Shown: positions 1 to 6,907 of the stretch, one piece after another
Layout: each line of letters begins with the position of its first letter
How positions within the stretch are numbered: position 1 is the first letter of the stretch
Assembly (NCBI GenBank): GCA_900542185.1
Contig: UQMZ01000071.1
Location: forward strand, 1-11,121
From: an uncultured Bacteroidales bacterium
GTDB taxonomy: Bacteria > Bacteroidota > Bacteroidia > Bacteroidales > Muribaculaceae
Direction: 5' to 3'
Length of the DNA stretch: 11,121 bases
Translations under genes and position numbers: made by a program
The notes under the pieces: generated by a model
The model's database searches: none
What the model was told of the DNA's origin: nothing
Seen by the model: the letters and a program-made list of their open reading frames with translations, nothing else

Positions 1-42
1 GAGCGCTAGTCTCGTGGGCTCGGAGATGTGTATAAGAGACAG
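1..42 (+). other. Illumina Nextera adapter left on the contig end (artefact)
   Basis: Bases 9-42 match the Nextera read-2 transposase adapter. They consist of GTCTCGTGGGCTCGG (9-23) followed by the 19-bp Tn5 mosaic end AGATGTGTATAAGAGACAG (24-42). The eight bases before it (1-8) have the length and place of an i7 index, though I cannot confirm which one. Translating this stretch gives the familiar artefact peptide GSEMCIRDR, so any protein predicted to begin here is false. The adapter shows that the library was made by tagmentation and that base 43 is the first base that can be genomic. Confidence 0.97.
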
Positions 43-97
43 GTGGGGAAAAGGTAAACTCCGTCTTCTGGAACCCCGACTTTTGTTGGATCTTCGA

Positions 98-3000
98 TCA
101 GAGAGTGAGGGTAAGGTCGGCCAGCAGGACGGCTGTCTCCGGCTCCTCTTTCGGGGCATCCTTGGGTTTCCAGGCCACGATGAAGCTAACGGTCGCGGAT
201 TTGACCCGATAGCCTTTTGTAAACCAATCGGTAAGTGTTTTCTGCATTCGGGTCGAGAGTTTGGCTACGGGGAGGCCTGTTTTCTCGGTATAGAACGTGA
301 AGTCGTGGTATTGCAGCGAATCACCGCTCTGCAGTGCTAGTACTTCGCGTTTGATCCCCTTGAAGAACTCCAGATAGACGTCCCGGTGGGAGAGTTGCAG
401 GACGATCTCTTCGGGCAGGGTATAGCTCCGATCGTCGTGATCGTGACGGTCTGCCGTCAGACGGTCAAAACAGTGTCCGTTGGTATGGATGAACAGCCGG
501 TTCTTGGCACGGGTGATCCCCACGTAGTAGCGGCGCATCAGCTCCGCATTCTTGGTGTAGTTGTCAGTCAGAAGCATGTAGACATCGTCGAACTCGCGCC
601 CTTTGGCCTTGTGGATGGTCGATACCATCACCTCGGAGCCCGAAACATCGCAGAAATCCTCCATTGACGATTCGAAGACGAACTCCTTGAAATCGCTGAT
701 GTATTTCGTCTGGTTGAGATGCTCGAACTGTTCGAAGCAGCGCTTCACAAGTTCCAGATTCTGACTTCGCCCGTAGGTATTGCTCGTGGCATGCCTCGCC
801 TCCTCCCAGAGTTCGCCCGGAATCACGGGCGTCGTCACTCGCTTGTCTAGGTATCGGAGGAAATAACGTATCTCGGAGAGGTTCCAGAAGCGGAAGCCGT
901 CCATCGACTGGATCAGTTTGCACGGAACGCCCTCCTTGCGCAGAAGTCCGGTCAGGATGACCGCCTCCTCATTCGTCTGGGTAAGGATACACGAGGTGCC
1001 CGCATGGCGATGGCAGCGCAACTCGTCGACCAGCGGCTGATACATGATCTCCGACGTGTGGTGAGTGACGCTGACCCACCCCTCTTCGCTGCGCATCGAT
1101 TTAATCGGCGTGTGCTTCATGCGCTTGGGAATCGATCGTACAAATTCGTTGTCGAAGGTGACAGGATGGCGGGCACTGCGGAAATTGTCGGTCATCTCGA
1201 TGAAGCGCGCCTTGGGGCGCTGAGCCAACTGGAACATGTAGTCTGAGTCGGATCCCCGGAATTCGTAGATGTTCTGGTCGTCGTCACCCACGGCGATGAC
1301 GCGCATCTCCTCGTTGTGGGTCATCAGCGCCGTTACGAGGGCATACTCGTCGTCGGCCATGTCCTGTGCTTCGTCGATGACGAGCACCGTCTTGCCGATC
1401 TTGTTGGGTTCGACCTCCCCCTGTTCGATCATTCGGGCAGCCCGGGAGACAATGTCCTGGGCATCTTCAAGGTTGCCGATACGCCCCAGCAGGTCGAAAC
1501 AATAGGAGTGGAAGGTCTTGATCTCGACAAAATGGGCTGCATTGCCGATCAGCACCATTAGTCGTTGTTTGAATTCTGTGGCCGCCGCGCGCGAGAAAGT
1601 GAGCATCAGCAGCTGTTCATGCTTGACATCTTCGAGCAGAAGCAGCGATGTCAGTTTGTGGACCAGTACTCGGGTTTTGCCGCTGCCGGGTCCGGCCGCA
1701 ACCACGATGCAGTGGGACTCTTTGTCGGAGATGATCTCCATCTGTCGCGGGGAGAGCGACCCGAAGAGCTGCTCGTATTTCTTGGGCGTCAGGTTGCGCT
1801 GGATCTCGTTGATGCGTTCGCCGCGGAAGTATTTTGCGATGAAACGCCGGTAGTCCATCTGGAAATAGTCCTGCACGAACTGCAGCGCCGCATTGTAGTC
1901 CTTGACCATCAGATTAGCATACTCGCCCACGATGTGGACCTGCTGGATCTTCTGTTTGTAGAAGGCGTTGAGTAACCGGTAGTCGTCGACCTTGTAGCGC
2001 GACTTGTTGTCCTTGATCCTGCGGATGTCCATCGCGTTGTAGAGGACCAGAAATCCCCCTTCGAGCTTCAGTGCCCCGATCTTCGAGAGATAGAGGAGTG
2101 CCTCCTCGACCTCGCCCAGCTGCAGGTCGTTCCGTTCGAAGAGCATCGTCCGGTTGTCGGCCTTGAATTGATTCAATAACTCGACGATCGAGAACTGCAC
2201 GGCATTGTCTGCGACGGTGTGTTCCTGCCCGGTGGCGTTGGGTTGCATGAGCGTACGCGTCAGCTCGGCGGCCTGACGGTAGAGCCATCCGATGGCGAAG
2301 CGGCAGATTTCGGCCCGTTTATCGAACCGGGCCTCCGTTGATTGCTGGTCGGTCTGTTGCCGAAGTTGCAGGTTGTGGTCTGCATCCTCCTGTTTGCGGA
2401 GGTATCCCTTGACCGTAAGGAAATAGAGCAGAGTCCGGATATCCTTCTCTTTTGAGGTGCCGATTCCCTCCTGGATGGCATCCTCGTTCAGCTGCTTGCA
2501 GGAGATGCAGAGCCCCTCCTCCGGGATGCGGTGGAGCAGGTAGCGTTCGAGCTGGATGAAGCGTTCGAGCAGCTGCTGCGACTTGCGCTCCGAATCCCCT
2601 GTTCCGAGCAGATAGGCCGACAGATCCTTGCTATCGGCCAGAATCCCCTCTTGGCGCATGCGCTCCACGGCGGAGATAACCTCGCGCTTGCTCATGCCCA
2701 GAATGTCGGCTAGGTAGTCGATTCGCGATTCGGCCTCCGAGTCCTGCGCCTTAGCGATATACTTTTTCGAGATGAGTGACTTGATGATGCGGACCGCCTG
2801 TTCGGTCTCCTTGCTGTCGAACAGCGGTGAGGCCGTCAGCCGTCGGCGGGCTTCGTCGAGATTCCGCACGGTGATGCCCGTGGCGTAGACGTGGGGAACG
2901 TTGTTACCCCGTTCGAGGTAGCCGGCCTGTTCAAGTGCTGCAAGTGCGGTTCGTACCCGGGTCTCGATGTCGGAGCCCGAACCGTCCCAACCGGCCTGAC

Positions 3001-5008
3001 GCGCAATCTCCAGTGCCGACGAATTGACCCGCATGCGCTGGCGCGTGAGTTCCTTCACGGCCTTCCATACCTGCTGGATCTCACCGATGCTCAGCTTCGT
3101 CTGGTTCAGCAGGATGAAGTGCTTGTCCAGATCGCTGTCGCCGTAGAGGACGTAGCAGCGGGCATGCAGATGGGGGTTGCGGCCGGCGCGTCCCGCCTCC
3201 TGTACGTAGTTCTCCAGCGAATCGGAGATGTCGTAATGAATCACCAGCCCCACGTCGCTCTTGTCCACACCCATGCCGAAGGCCGACGTGGCGACGATGA
3301 TGCGTACATGGTCGTTCATGAAGGCCTCCTGGTTGGTGATTTTCTCGTCAGAATCCATCTTGCCGTTGAAGGGAAGGGCCCGGAAGCCGTCGTGGGTGAG
3401 GCGTGACGCCAACTCCCGGGTTCGACGAGTTCGCGAAACATAGACGATGGTCGGACATTGTGAGTCGGCAATGAGTTCGCGCAGCCGCTGGTATTTCTCT
3501 TCGTCGTTGTCGACGTGCAGCACCGAGTAGCTCAGGTTTGTACGTGTGGCTTTCGAGGCGAAGAGCTCCAGATTCAGATCCAACGTCTGTTTGAAGTAGT
3601 CGCGGATGTCCTGGATCACCTTCTGTTTGGCCGTGGCCGTGAAGCAGGAGACCGGGATCGGGAGTTTGCTTCCCTTTTTCTGCTGGTATTTGCGAATGAA
3701 GTGGCCGATATAGAGGTAGTCGACCCGGAAATCCTGTCCCCACGACGAGAAGCAGTGGGCCTCGTCGATGACGAAGCGGACGACGTTGCGGGCAAGGAGA
3801 ATGCGTTCGATCGTTGCCGAGCGGAGCATCTCGGGCGAGATGTAGAGTAGCGCAGCAGTTCCGTCCTGCACTTTCTCGATGGCCAGTGCCCGTGTGATAG
3901 GGTCCAGCATGCCGTTGATGGTGACGGCCTCGGTGATGCCCCGTTCGGCGAGGTTGTCCACCTGATCCTTCATCAGCGACTGCAAGGGCGAAATTACTAC
4001 TGTCAGTCCGTGGACAGATAGTCCCGCCATGAGTGCCGGCAGTTGAAAGGTGAGCGACTTTCCACCGCCGGTAGGGAAGATTGCCAACAGTGAGCGTCCC
4101 TCGACGGCCGCCTGTGCAGCCCGCTCCTGGAGTGGTTCACCTTCGTAGGTACGGAAGGCATTATAACCGAACAGCGACTTGAGGCTACGGTGGACGTCGA
4201 GCTGGGAGTTGCAGTAGGTACAGCCTGCTAGGCAGGGGGTGTACCGCAGCTTCTTGATGATGAATTCCACGCTCGGATAGTTGTGCAGTACCCATCCCGG
4301 CGTGATGGAGCGATGATCGGTCGTGTCGATTAGCGCCAATGCGTAGGCCAGTTCGCAGGGGTAGTGTTCGATCAACGGTTCGAGTTCGACGTTCTGGCAG
4401 ATGCGGCCTCGGTAGACGGTTGCGATTTGTTCGCGCAGGTCGCAATTTTTCAGGCCGGCTCCCATCAGATCGAGAAATCCGTCGAACTCCGGCTGATCCC
4501 TCAGCAGTGCGGTGAAGAGCCTCCGTTTCTGTTCGGACCATGCATCCCAGCGGGCCATCTCGTCCAGAAGCAGATCACGGGCCTTTTCACGGTCGTTGAC
4601 CGGGTTGTTCATTTGGTCGCTGAGCAACTTATCATCCTTTACGAGCCGGTGATAGGGACGTTCAGGAAAGAGCAGGGGCGAGAGGTAGAGCGTGTCGACC
4701 AGCCGCCAAGGAATTTGTCGATCCTCAAAGAGGTATTTGGCATCGTGGTGGATGATGTTGTGACCACAGAGATACTCCACACGCTCGAGGAAGGGTAGCA
4801 GCTCTTCTTTCGAGGCTTTATGGAAGATGGCCCCGTCGTAGCGGAGTGCCCCAATGTCGTGAATCCGGTGGTCGGTCAGTCCGATCTCAACGTCCACAAT
4901 CGCATAACACAACGGTCCATACCGAAAGGGCATGAGGCTACGGATTGGATTCGATGCCTCATTGGAATCCGTTTTGGACAGGCTGTTCGATATGGGGTTC
5001 TCCTGCAT
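98..5008 (-). CDS. DEDD exonuclease-like / RecQ / UvrD fusion DNA helicase
   Basis: This 1636-aa cytoplasmic protein probably unwinds and trims DNA during recombination or repair. Residues ~33-150 resemble a DEDD 3'-5' exonuclease: D39-x-E41, then H83-N84-x4-D89, then a DTLYLSPLLFP segment. RecQ helicase follows at ~278-640: Walker A TGGGKS (313-318), DEAH (415-418) with the aromatic loop CFSSWGQDFR, TATA (457-460), and QEAGRAGR (603-610). After a ~450-aa middle region with winged-helix-like stretches comes a UvrD/Rep helicase at ~1085-1510: GPGSGKT (1106-1112), IDEAQD (1211-1216), GDDDQNIYEFRG (1241-1252), HKAKG (1466-1470), and GITRAK (1497-1502). Both ATPase cores look intact. No HRDC domain or RecQ zinc cysteines are visible, but C259, C263, C266 and H273 form a possible zinc knuckle. 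Similar RecQ-UvrD fusions are known in Bacteroidetes. The start has no Shine-Dalgarno; M26 is an alternative that would still keep the exonuclease domain. Confidence 0.95.
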   Translation of the reverse strand: MQENPISNSLSKTDSNEASNPIRSLMPFRYGPLCYAIVDVEIGLTDHRIHDIGALRYDGAIFHKASKEELLPFLERVEYLCGHNIIHHDAKYLFEDRQIPWRLVDTLYLSPLLFPERPYHRLVKDDKLLSDQMNNPVNDREKARDLLLDEMARWDAWSEQKRRLFTALLRDQPEFDGFLDLMGAGLKNCDLREQIATVYRGRICQNVELEPLIEHYPCELAYALALIDTTDHRSITPGWVLHNYPSVEFIIKKLRYTPCLAGCTYCNSQLDVHRSLKSLFGYNAFRTYEGEPLQERAAQAAVEGRSLLAIFPTGGGKSLTFQLPALMAGLSVHGLTVVISPLQSLMKDQVDNLAERGITEAVTINGMLDPITRALAIEKVQDGTAALLYISPEMLRSATIERILLARNVVRFVIDEAHCFSSWGQDFRVDYLYIGHFIRKYQQKKGSKLPIPVSCFTATAKQKVIQDIRDYFKQTLDLNLELFASKATRTNLSYSVLHVDNDEEKYQRLRELIADSQCPTIVYVSRTRRTRELASRLTHDGFRALPFNGKMDSDEKITNQEAFMNDHVRIIVATSAFGMGVDKSDVGLVIHYDISDSLENYVQEAGRAGRNPHLHARCYVLYGDSDLDKHFILLNQTKLSIGEIQQVWKAVKELTRQRMRVNSSALEIARQAGWDGSGSDIETRVRTALAALEQAGYLERGNNVPHVYATGITVRNLDEARRRLTASPLFDSKETEQAVRIIKSLISKKYIAKAQDSEAESRIDYLADILGMSKREVISAVERMRQEGILADSKDLSAYLLGTGDSERKSQQLLERFIQLERYLLHRIPEEGLCISCKQLNEDAIQEGIGTSKEKDIRTLLYFLTVKGYLRKQEDADHNLQLRQQTDQQSTEARFDKRAEICRFAIGWLYRQAAELTRTLMQPNATGQEHTVADNAVQFSIVELLNQFKADNRTMLFERNDLQLGEVEEALLYLSKIGALKLEGGFLVLYNAMDIRRIKDNKSRYKVDDYRLLNAFYKQKIQQVHIVGEYANLMVKDYNAALQFVQDYFQMDYRRFIAKYFRGERINEIQRNLTPKKYEQLFGSLSPRQMEIISDKESHCIVVAAGPGSGKTRVLVHKLTSLLLLEDVKHEQLLMLTFSRAAATEFKQRLMVLIGNAAHFVEIKTFHSYCFDLLGRIGNLEDAQDIVSRAARMIEQGEVEPNKIGKTVLVIDEAQDMADDEYALVTALMTHNEEMRVIAVGDDDQNIYEFRGSDSDYMFQLAQRPKARFIEMTDNFRSARHPVTFDNEFVRSIPKRMKHTPIKSMRSEEGWVSVTHHTSEIMYQPLVDELRCHRHAGTSCILTQTNEEAVILTGLLRKEGVPCKLIQSMDGFRFWNLSEIRYFLRYLDKRVTTPVIPGELWEEARHATSNTYGRSQNLELVKRCFEQFEHLNQTKYISDFKEFVFESSMEDFCDVSGSEVMVSTIHKAKGREFDDVYMLLTDNYTKNAELMRRYYVGITRAKNRLFIHTNGHCFDRLTADRHDHDDRSYTLPEEIVLQLSHRDVYLEFFKGIKREVLALQSGDSLQYHDFTFYTEKTGLPVAKLSTRMQKTLTDWFTKGYRVKSATVSFIVAWKPKDAPKEEPETAVLLADLTLTL

Positions 5009-5038
5009 GGAATTAGGAGTAATTTACAGTTTATTTTA

Positions 5039-5046
5039 CAAATATA
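5039..5046 (-). promoter_or_regulatory. candidate Bacteroides-type -7 element for the helicase gene
   Basis: On the minus strand these bases read TATATTTG, an exact match to the Bacteroidetes sigma-ABfr -7 consensus TAnnTTTG, about 30 bases before the helicase ATG. No clear TTTG -33 box is seen at the usual distance upstream. An exact match can occur by chance in DNA this AT-rich. A small perfect palindrome, GTGTA-T-TACAC (5068-5078), lies just upstream and could be an operator, but nothing else supports that. Confidence 0.4.
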
Positions 5047-5345
5047 GAATTTTTTTGTTTATACATTGTGTATTACACTATCCTGTTTGATTGTATTCTT
5101 AATTAAGTTTGTAGTCAGATCTTATCTAACTTTAACATTATGGATGCAACCTTTTCATCGGCTCCATCCAAACAGAGGGAAAAACATCCTTGTAGACCTC
5201 GATACATTCCGTTCAGGGCGGGTTTATTTCGCCAGAATATACTATAAAATTGGAGGTGAATCCGCATATGTTTTGCGAGTCATTTTGTGGGTAGATTGGG
5301 ACGGAATGATTGACTTATCAATCCGGTAACTTATATTTTTTTTTG

Positions 5346-5400
5346 CAGCCAAAAGAGAAAATGGCTGGAGCCATTTCATCATGGCGAAGCCATCTCTTTT
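5346..5400. repeat. compact multi-hairpin element
   Basis: A perfect 8-bp outer pair, AAAAGAGA (5351-5358) with TCTCTTTT (5393-5400), encloses two hairpins. These are AAATGGC/GCCATTT (5359-5365 with 5370-5376, loop TGGA) and ATGGC/GCCAT (5381-5385 with 5389-5393, loop GAA; base 5393 is shared with the outer pair). A competing stem, CAGCCA (5346-5351) with TGGCTG (5362-5367), would break the first arrangement. The block looks like a folded RNA or a small dispersed palindromic element rather than coding DNA. It lacks a T-run after the outer stem, so it is not a standard terminator. Confidence 0.5.
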
Positions 5401-5720
5401 CTTCCCTTCAAGATAAATACTAAATATAATTAGCTTATTGCAAGTGATATATGATTTTATATTGCTGTTTAAGTAACAAAATAGCAACAATATAAATTAT
5501 TAAATGTAAATACGGAAAGGGGCGAAGAATATGTTGCAGGGAGCCATATGCAAGATAGAGAACGTGCCTGGTATCGGGTTTGTAAACTTTATCGTATACA
5601 CATGGTGAGAAATGTGTTTTGAGTTGTGTACAAAGTTTCGCAAAATAATATCAATCAATTTATTGCCGAATGAAATAATATTTGTATTTTCGCTATTGTA
5701 ATTTGAAAAATGTCTTATCT

Positions 5721-5733
5721 ATGATGTATGAAT
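5721..5733 (+). repeat. 13-bp direct repeat, copy 1 (copy 2 at 6067-6079)
   Basis: ATGATGTATGAAT occurs here and again at 6067-6079, 346 bases apart. Both copies contain an ATG followed by AAT that starts an open frame: 5728 for the 112-codon frame and 6074 for the membrane-protein gene. The pair could come from a small duplication that carried a translation start, or from a target-site duplication around inserted DNA. The spacing is long for a chance match of this length, but one pair proves little. Confidence 0.55.
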
Positions 5734-6066
5734 GGTGATAAAAGCACAGATAAATGCCACCCGTATATAACAAATATTTCTTGTTCAAACGGTGCTTCGC
5801 CTTGTCAGGCGGAGATTTTTTCCGTGCCATCACTGTTTCATAAGGCCATTTTCAGCTTCGAGAAACATCTGTACGATGTATTAAAAAAGTCTGTCGCAAA
5901 TTTGGAAATGTGTGAAATTCGTGTAAACACACACATTCTGACTGGCATTCCTCGTGCGTTAATTTATTTGTTTTCAAAGAGATATGCAAGGACGAAAACT
6001 CTTTTTTCAGGAGTTTTCCGCCCTTTTCTGTATTCGTATGTCCTCTTTTATCCACCTTCAAACTGA
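5728..6066 (+). CDS. doubtful 112-codon open frame in the leader of the fimbrial operon
   Basis: An open frame of 112 codons ends in TGA at 6064-6066, seven bases before the next gene starts at 6074. The product has no signal peptide, lipobox or domain I recognise and is rich in Ser, Phe and Tyr. Arguments against coding are that a terminator-like hairpin (5795-5821) and two more inverted repeats fall inside it, the DNA is AT-rich unlike the operon, and the opposite strand is open over much of the same stretch. The tight junction with the next start argues for translation. It could equally be a non-coding leader or a piece of an old mobile element. Confidence 0.2.
   Translation: MNGDKSTDKCHPYITNISCSNGASPCQAEIFSVPSLFHKAIFSFEKHLYDVLKKSVANLEMCEIRVNTHILTGIPRALIYLFSKRYARTKTLFSGVFRPFLYSYVLFYPPSN
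5795..5821 (+). terminator. rho-independent terminator-like hairpin in the operon leader
   Basis: The stem CTTCGCC (5795-5801) pairs with GGCGGAG (5808-5814), with one G-T pair, around the loop TTGTCA. An A and six T (5816-5821) follow. This is the usual form of an intrinsic terminator on the plus strand. No complete gene lies just upstream, so it may end a short leader RNA and act as an attenuator for the fimbrial genes. It also lies inside the doubtful frame at 5728. Confidence 0.45.
5907..5937. repeat. inverted repeat, 8-bp arms
   Basis: AATGTGTG (5907-5914) and CACACATT (5930-5937) are perfect inverted arms around a 15-base spacer. A palindromic CAAATTTG (5897-5904) sits just before. The spacing suits a hairpin or a dimeric regulator site upstream of the operon. 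Nothing shows which. Confidence 0.4.
5994..6018. repeat. inverted repeat, 8-bp arms with T-rich loop
   Basis: GAAAACTC (5994-6001) pairs perfectly with GAGTTTTC (6011-6018) around TTTTTTCAG. It lies about 55 bases before the start at 6074, so it could fold in the 5' leader of the operon transcript. The T-run is in the loop rather than after the stem, so this is not a normal terminator. Confidence 0.4.
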
Positions 6067-6073
6067 ATGATGT

Positions 6074-6896
6074 ATGAATACAGAAACAATCCATATCCTG
6101 ATAGCCGCCTGCACGCTGATTGCTGCGGGCATCACATCCTTCCCGTACAGGCTGAGCTACGGCAATACTTCATGGCTGCCCTGGTGGATGCAGCCTGACT
6201 GCAAATACCTTGAGCGTCCTTATGAGTACGACTATCCGGCACGCAACATCAATCTGCTTTTTTTCCGTTTCCGTTGTGGCAATCGGGATACTGGCGATGC
6301 TTTTCATCCTGACTCCGGATCTGCCCGACGACGTACCGGCAGAAAGATGGTTTGCCGCCCTTACAGTTCTTTACCCTGCCTATGCCTCCTGTCAGGTGCT
6401 TTTTTGGCGGAAGGATTATGGTGACGGCTTCTGCTATGGCGGCAGGATTACGTCATTCAGCTATGGAAAGGTATATACGATTCTTCTGGCAGCTGCAACC
6501 ACATTTGCCCTTTACCTGACAAATGTGGTGACATTATCTGTTTATCGTGGGGCGAGTATGGTATTCTGTCTGCTCTGTTGTCTGTTCCTCATACATGACT
6601 ATATCCGGGTATTCCGGCTTCGTGGCGACAATGAATACAGTGACCCGATAGGAATAAAGGAAATGTACCCCGAAAGCCTCGGTCTGCTGGCTTTTCCGCC
6701 TCTTGCCGTCCTGTCCGAGGGGGCTTTATGGTGGAACCCCTCTATATGTACCATTGTTTTTGCCGTTCTGCTGTCGGTGTACACGGTGTTGCGTTATCTG
6801 TTCCGCTTTCACCCTGCAATCAAAGGTGACGAACACGAGCGCAGGGGCTATCTGCGGTATTGGAGACGGCACAACTTTGAAGATGAAATAATATAA
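6074..6896 (+). CDS. multi-pass membrane protein of unknown function, frame broken at a 7-T run
   Basis: As written, the frame from ATG 6074 carries a credible N-terminus (about 60 aa) and then turns into low-quality sequence ending at 6424. The correct continuation is in the next frame and ends at TAA 6894-6896. The switch lies at seven T (6258-6264). Removing one T joins the two parts into a smooth 273-aa protein reading NINLLFSVSVVAIG at the join. The restored product has about six or seven hydrophobic segments: near residues 6-22, 62-82, 88-105, 128-150, 153-173, 195-213 and 218-240. It has a charged C-terminal tail and should be an inner-membrane protein. I do not recognise the family. 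It lies 11 bases before the DUF3575-type gene, so it is probably co-transcribed with the fimbrial genes. The cause could be a sequencing or assembly error, a real inactivation, or slippage-based on/off switching. A downstream start (ATG 6222) would give only the second part. Confidence 0.7.
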
Positions 6897-6907
6897 CTGA
6901 TAAAAAT

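Larger units (their letters stand above)
5009..6073. other. AT-rich intergenic region between divergent transcription units
   Basis: This 1.07-kb stretch separates the minus-strand helicase gene from the plus-strand fimbrial operon and is much richer in A and T than either side. It contains the helicase -7 element, a plus-strand TAAGTTTG (5104-5111) that also matches the -7 consensus, a TGCAACCTTTTC box near 5153, a hairpin GATTGA/TCAATC (5308-5323) followed by nine T (5336-5344), the multi-hairpin element at 5346-5400, and the leader signals listed separately. An open frame at 5066-5329 and a 25-codon frame at 5531-5608 show no recognisable domain. I see no RNA gene, transposase or CRISPR repeat. 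The promoter of the fimbrial operon should lie in the second half, but I could not place it. Confidence 0.7.

Noticed and set aside
14..340. Plus-strand frame of 108 codons at the left edge
   Set aside because: It begins inside the sequencing adapter (GSEMCIRDR) and then runs antisense through the end of the helicase gene.
1914..4541. Long open frames in other frames of the helicase gene, on both strands
   Set aside because: They arise from the GC-rich codon bias of the real gene and contain no domain motifs.
5066..5329. Plus-strand frame of 87 codons after a TAAGTTTG-rich region
   Set aside because: Its start lies before the only nearby -7 element, no domain or signal is visible, and the codon pattern looks random. 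I treat it as intergenic.
5242..5490. Minus-strand frame of 82 codons
   Set aside because: It crosses the multi-hairpin element, whose palindromes create the KWLQPFSLLAAKK stretch. There is no start signal and composition is non-coding.
5531..5608. 25-codon frame preceded by GGAAAGGGG
   Set aside because: The purine-rich leader is suggestive, but the peptide is too short to judge and no promoter or conservation can be shown.
5541..5640. Possible tRNA or attachment site near GGTATCGGGTTTGTAAAC
   Set aside because: No cloverleaf can be drawn and there is no integrase or matching repeat elsewhere in the window.
5852..6094. Minus-strand frame of 80 codons in the leader
   Set aside because: It overlaps the start of the membrane-protein gene and the inverted repeats, and nothing in it is recognisable.
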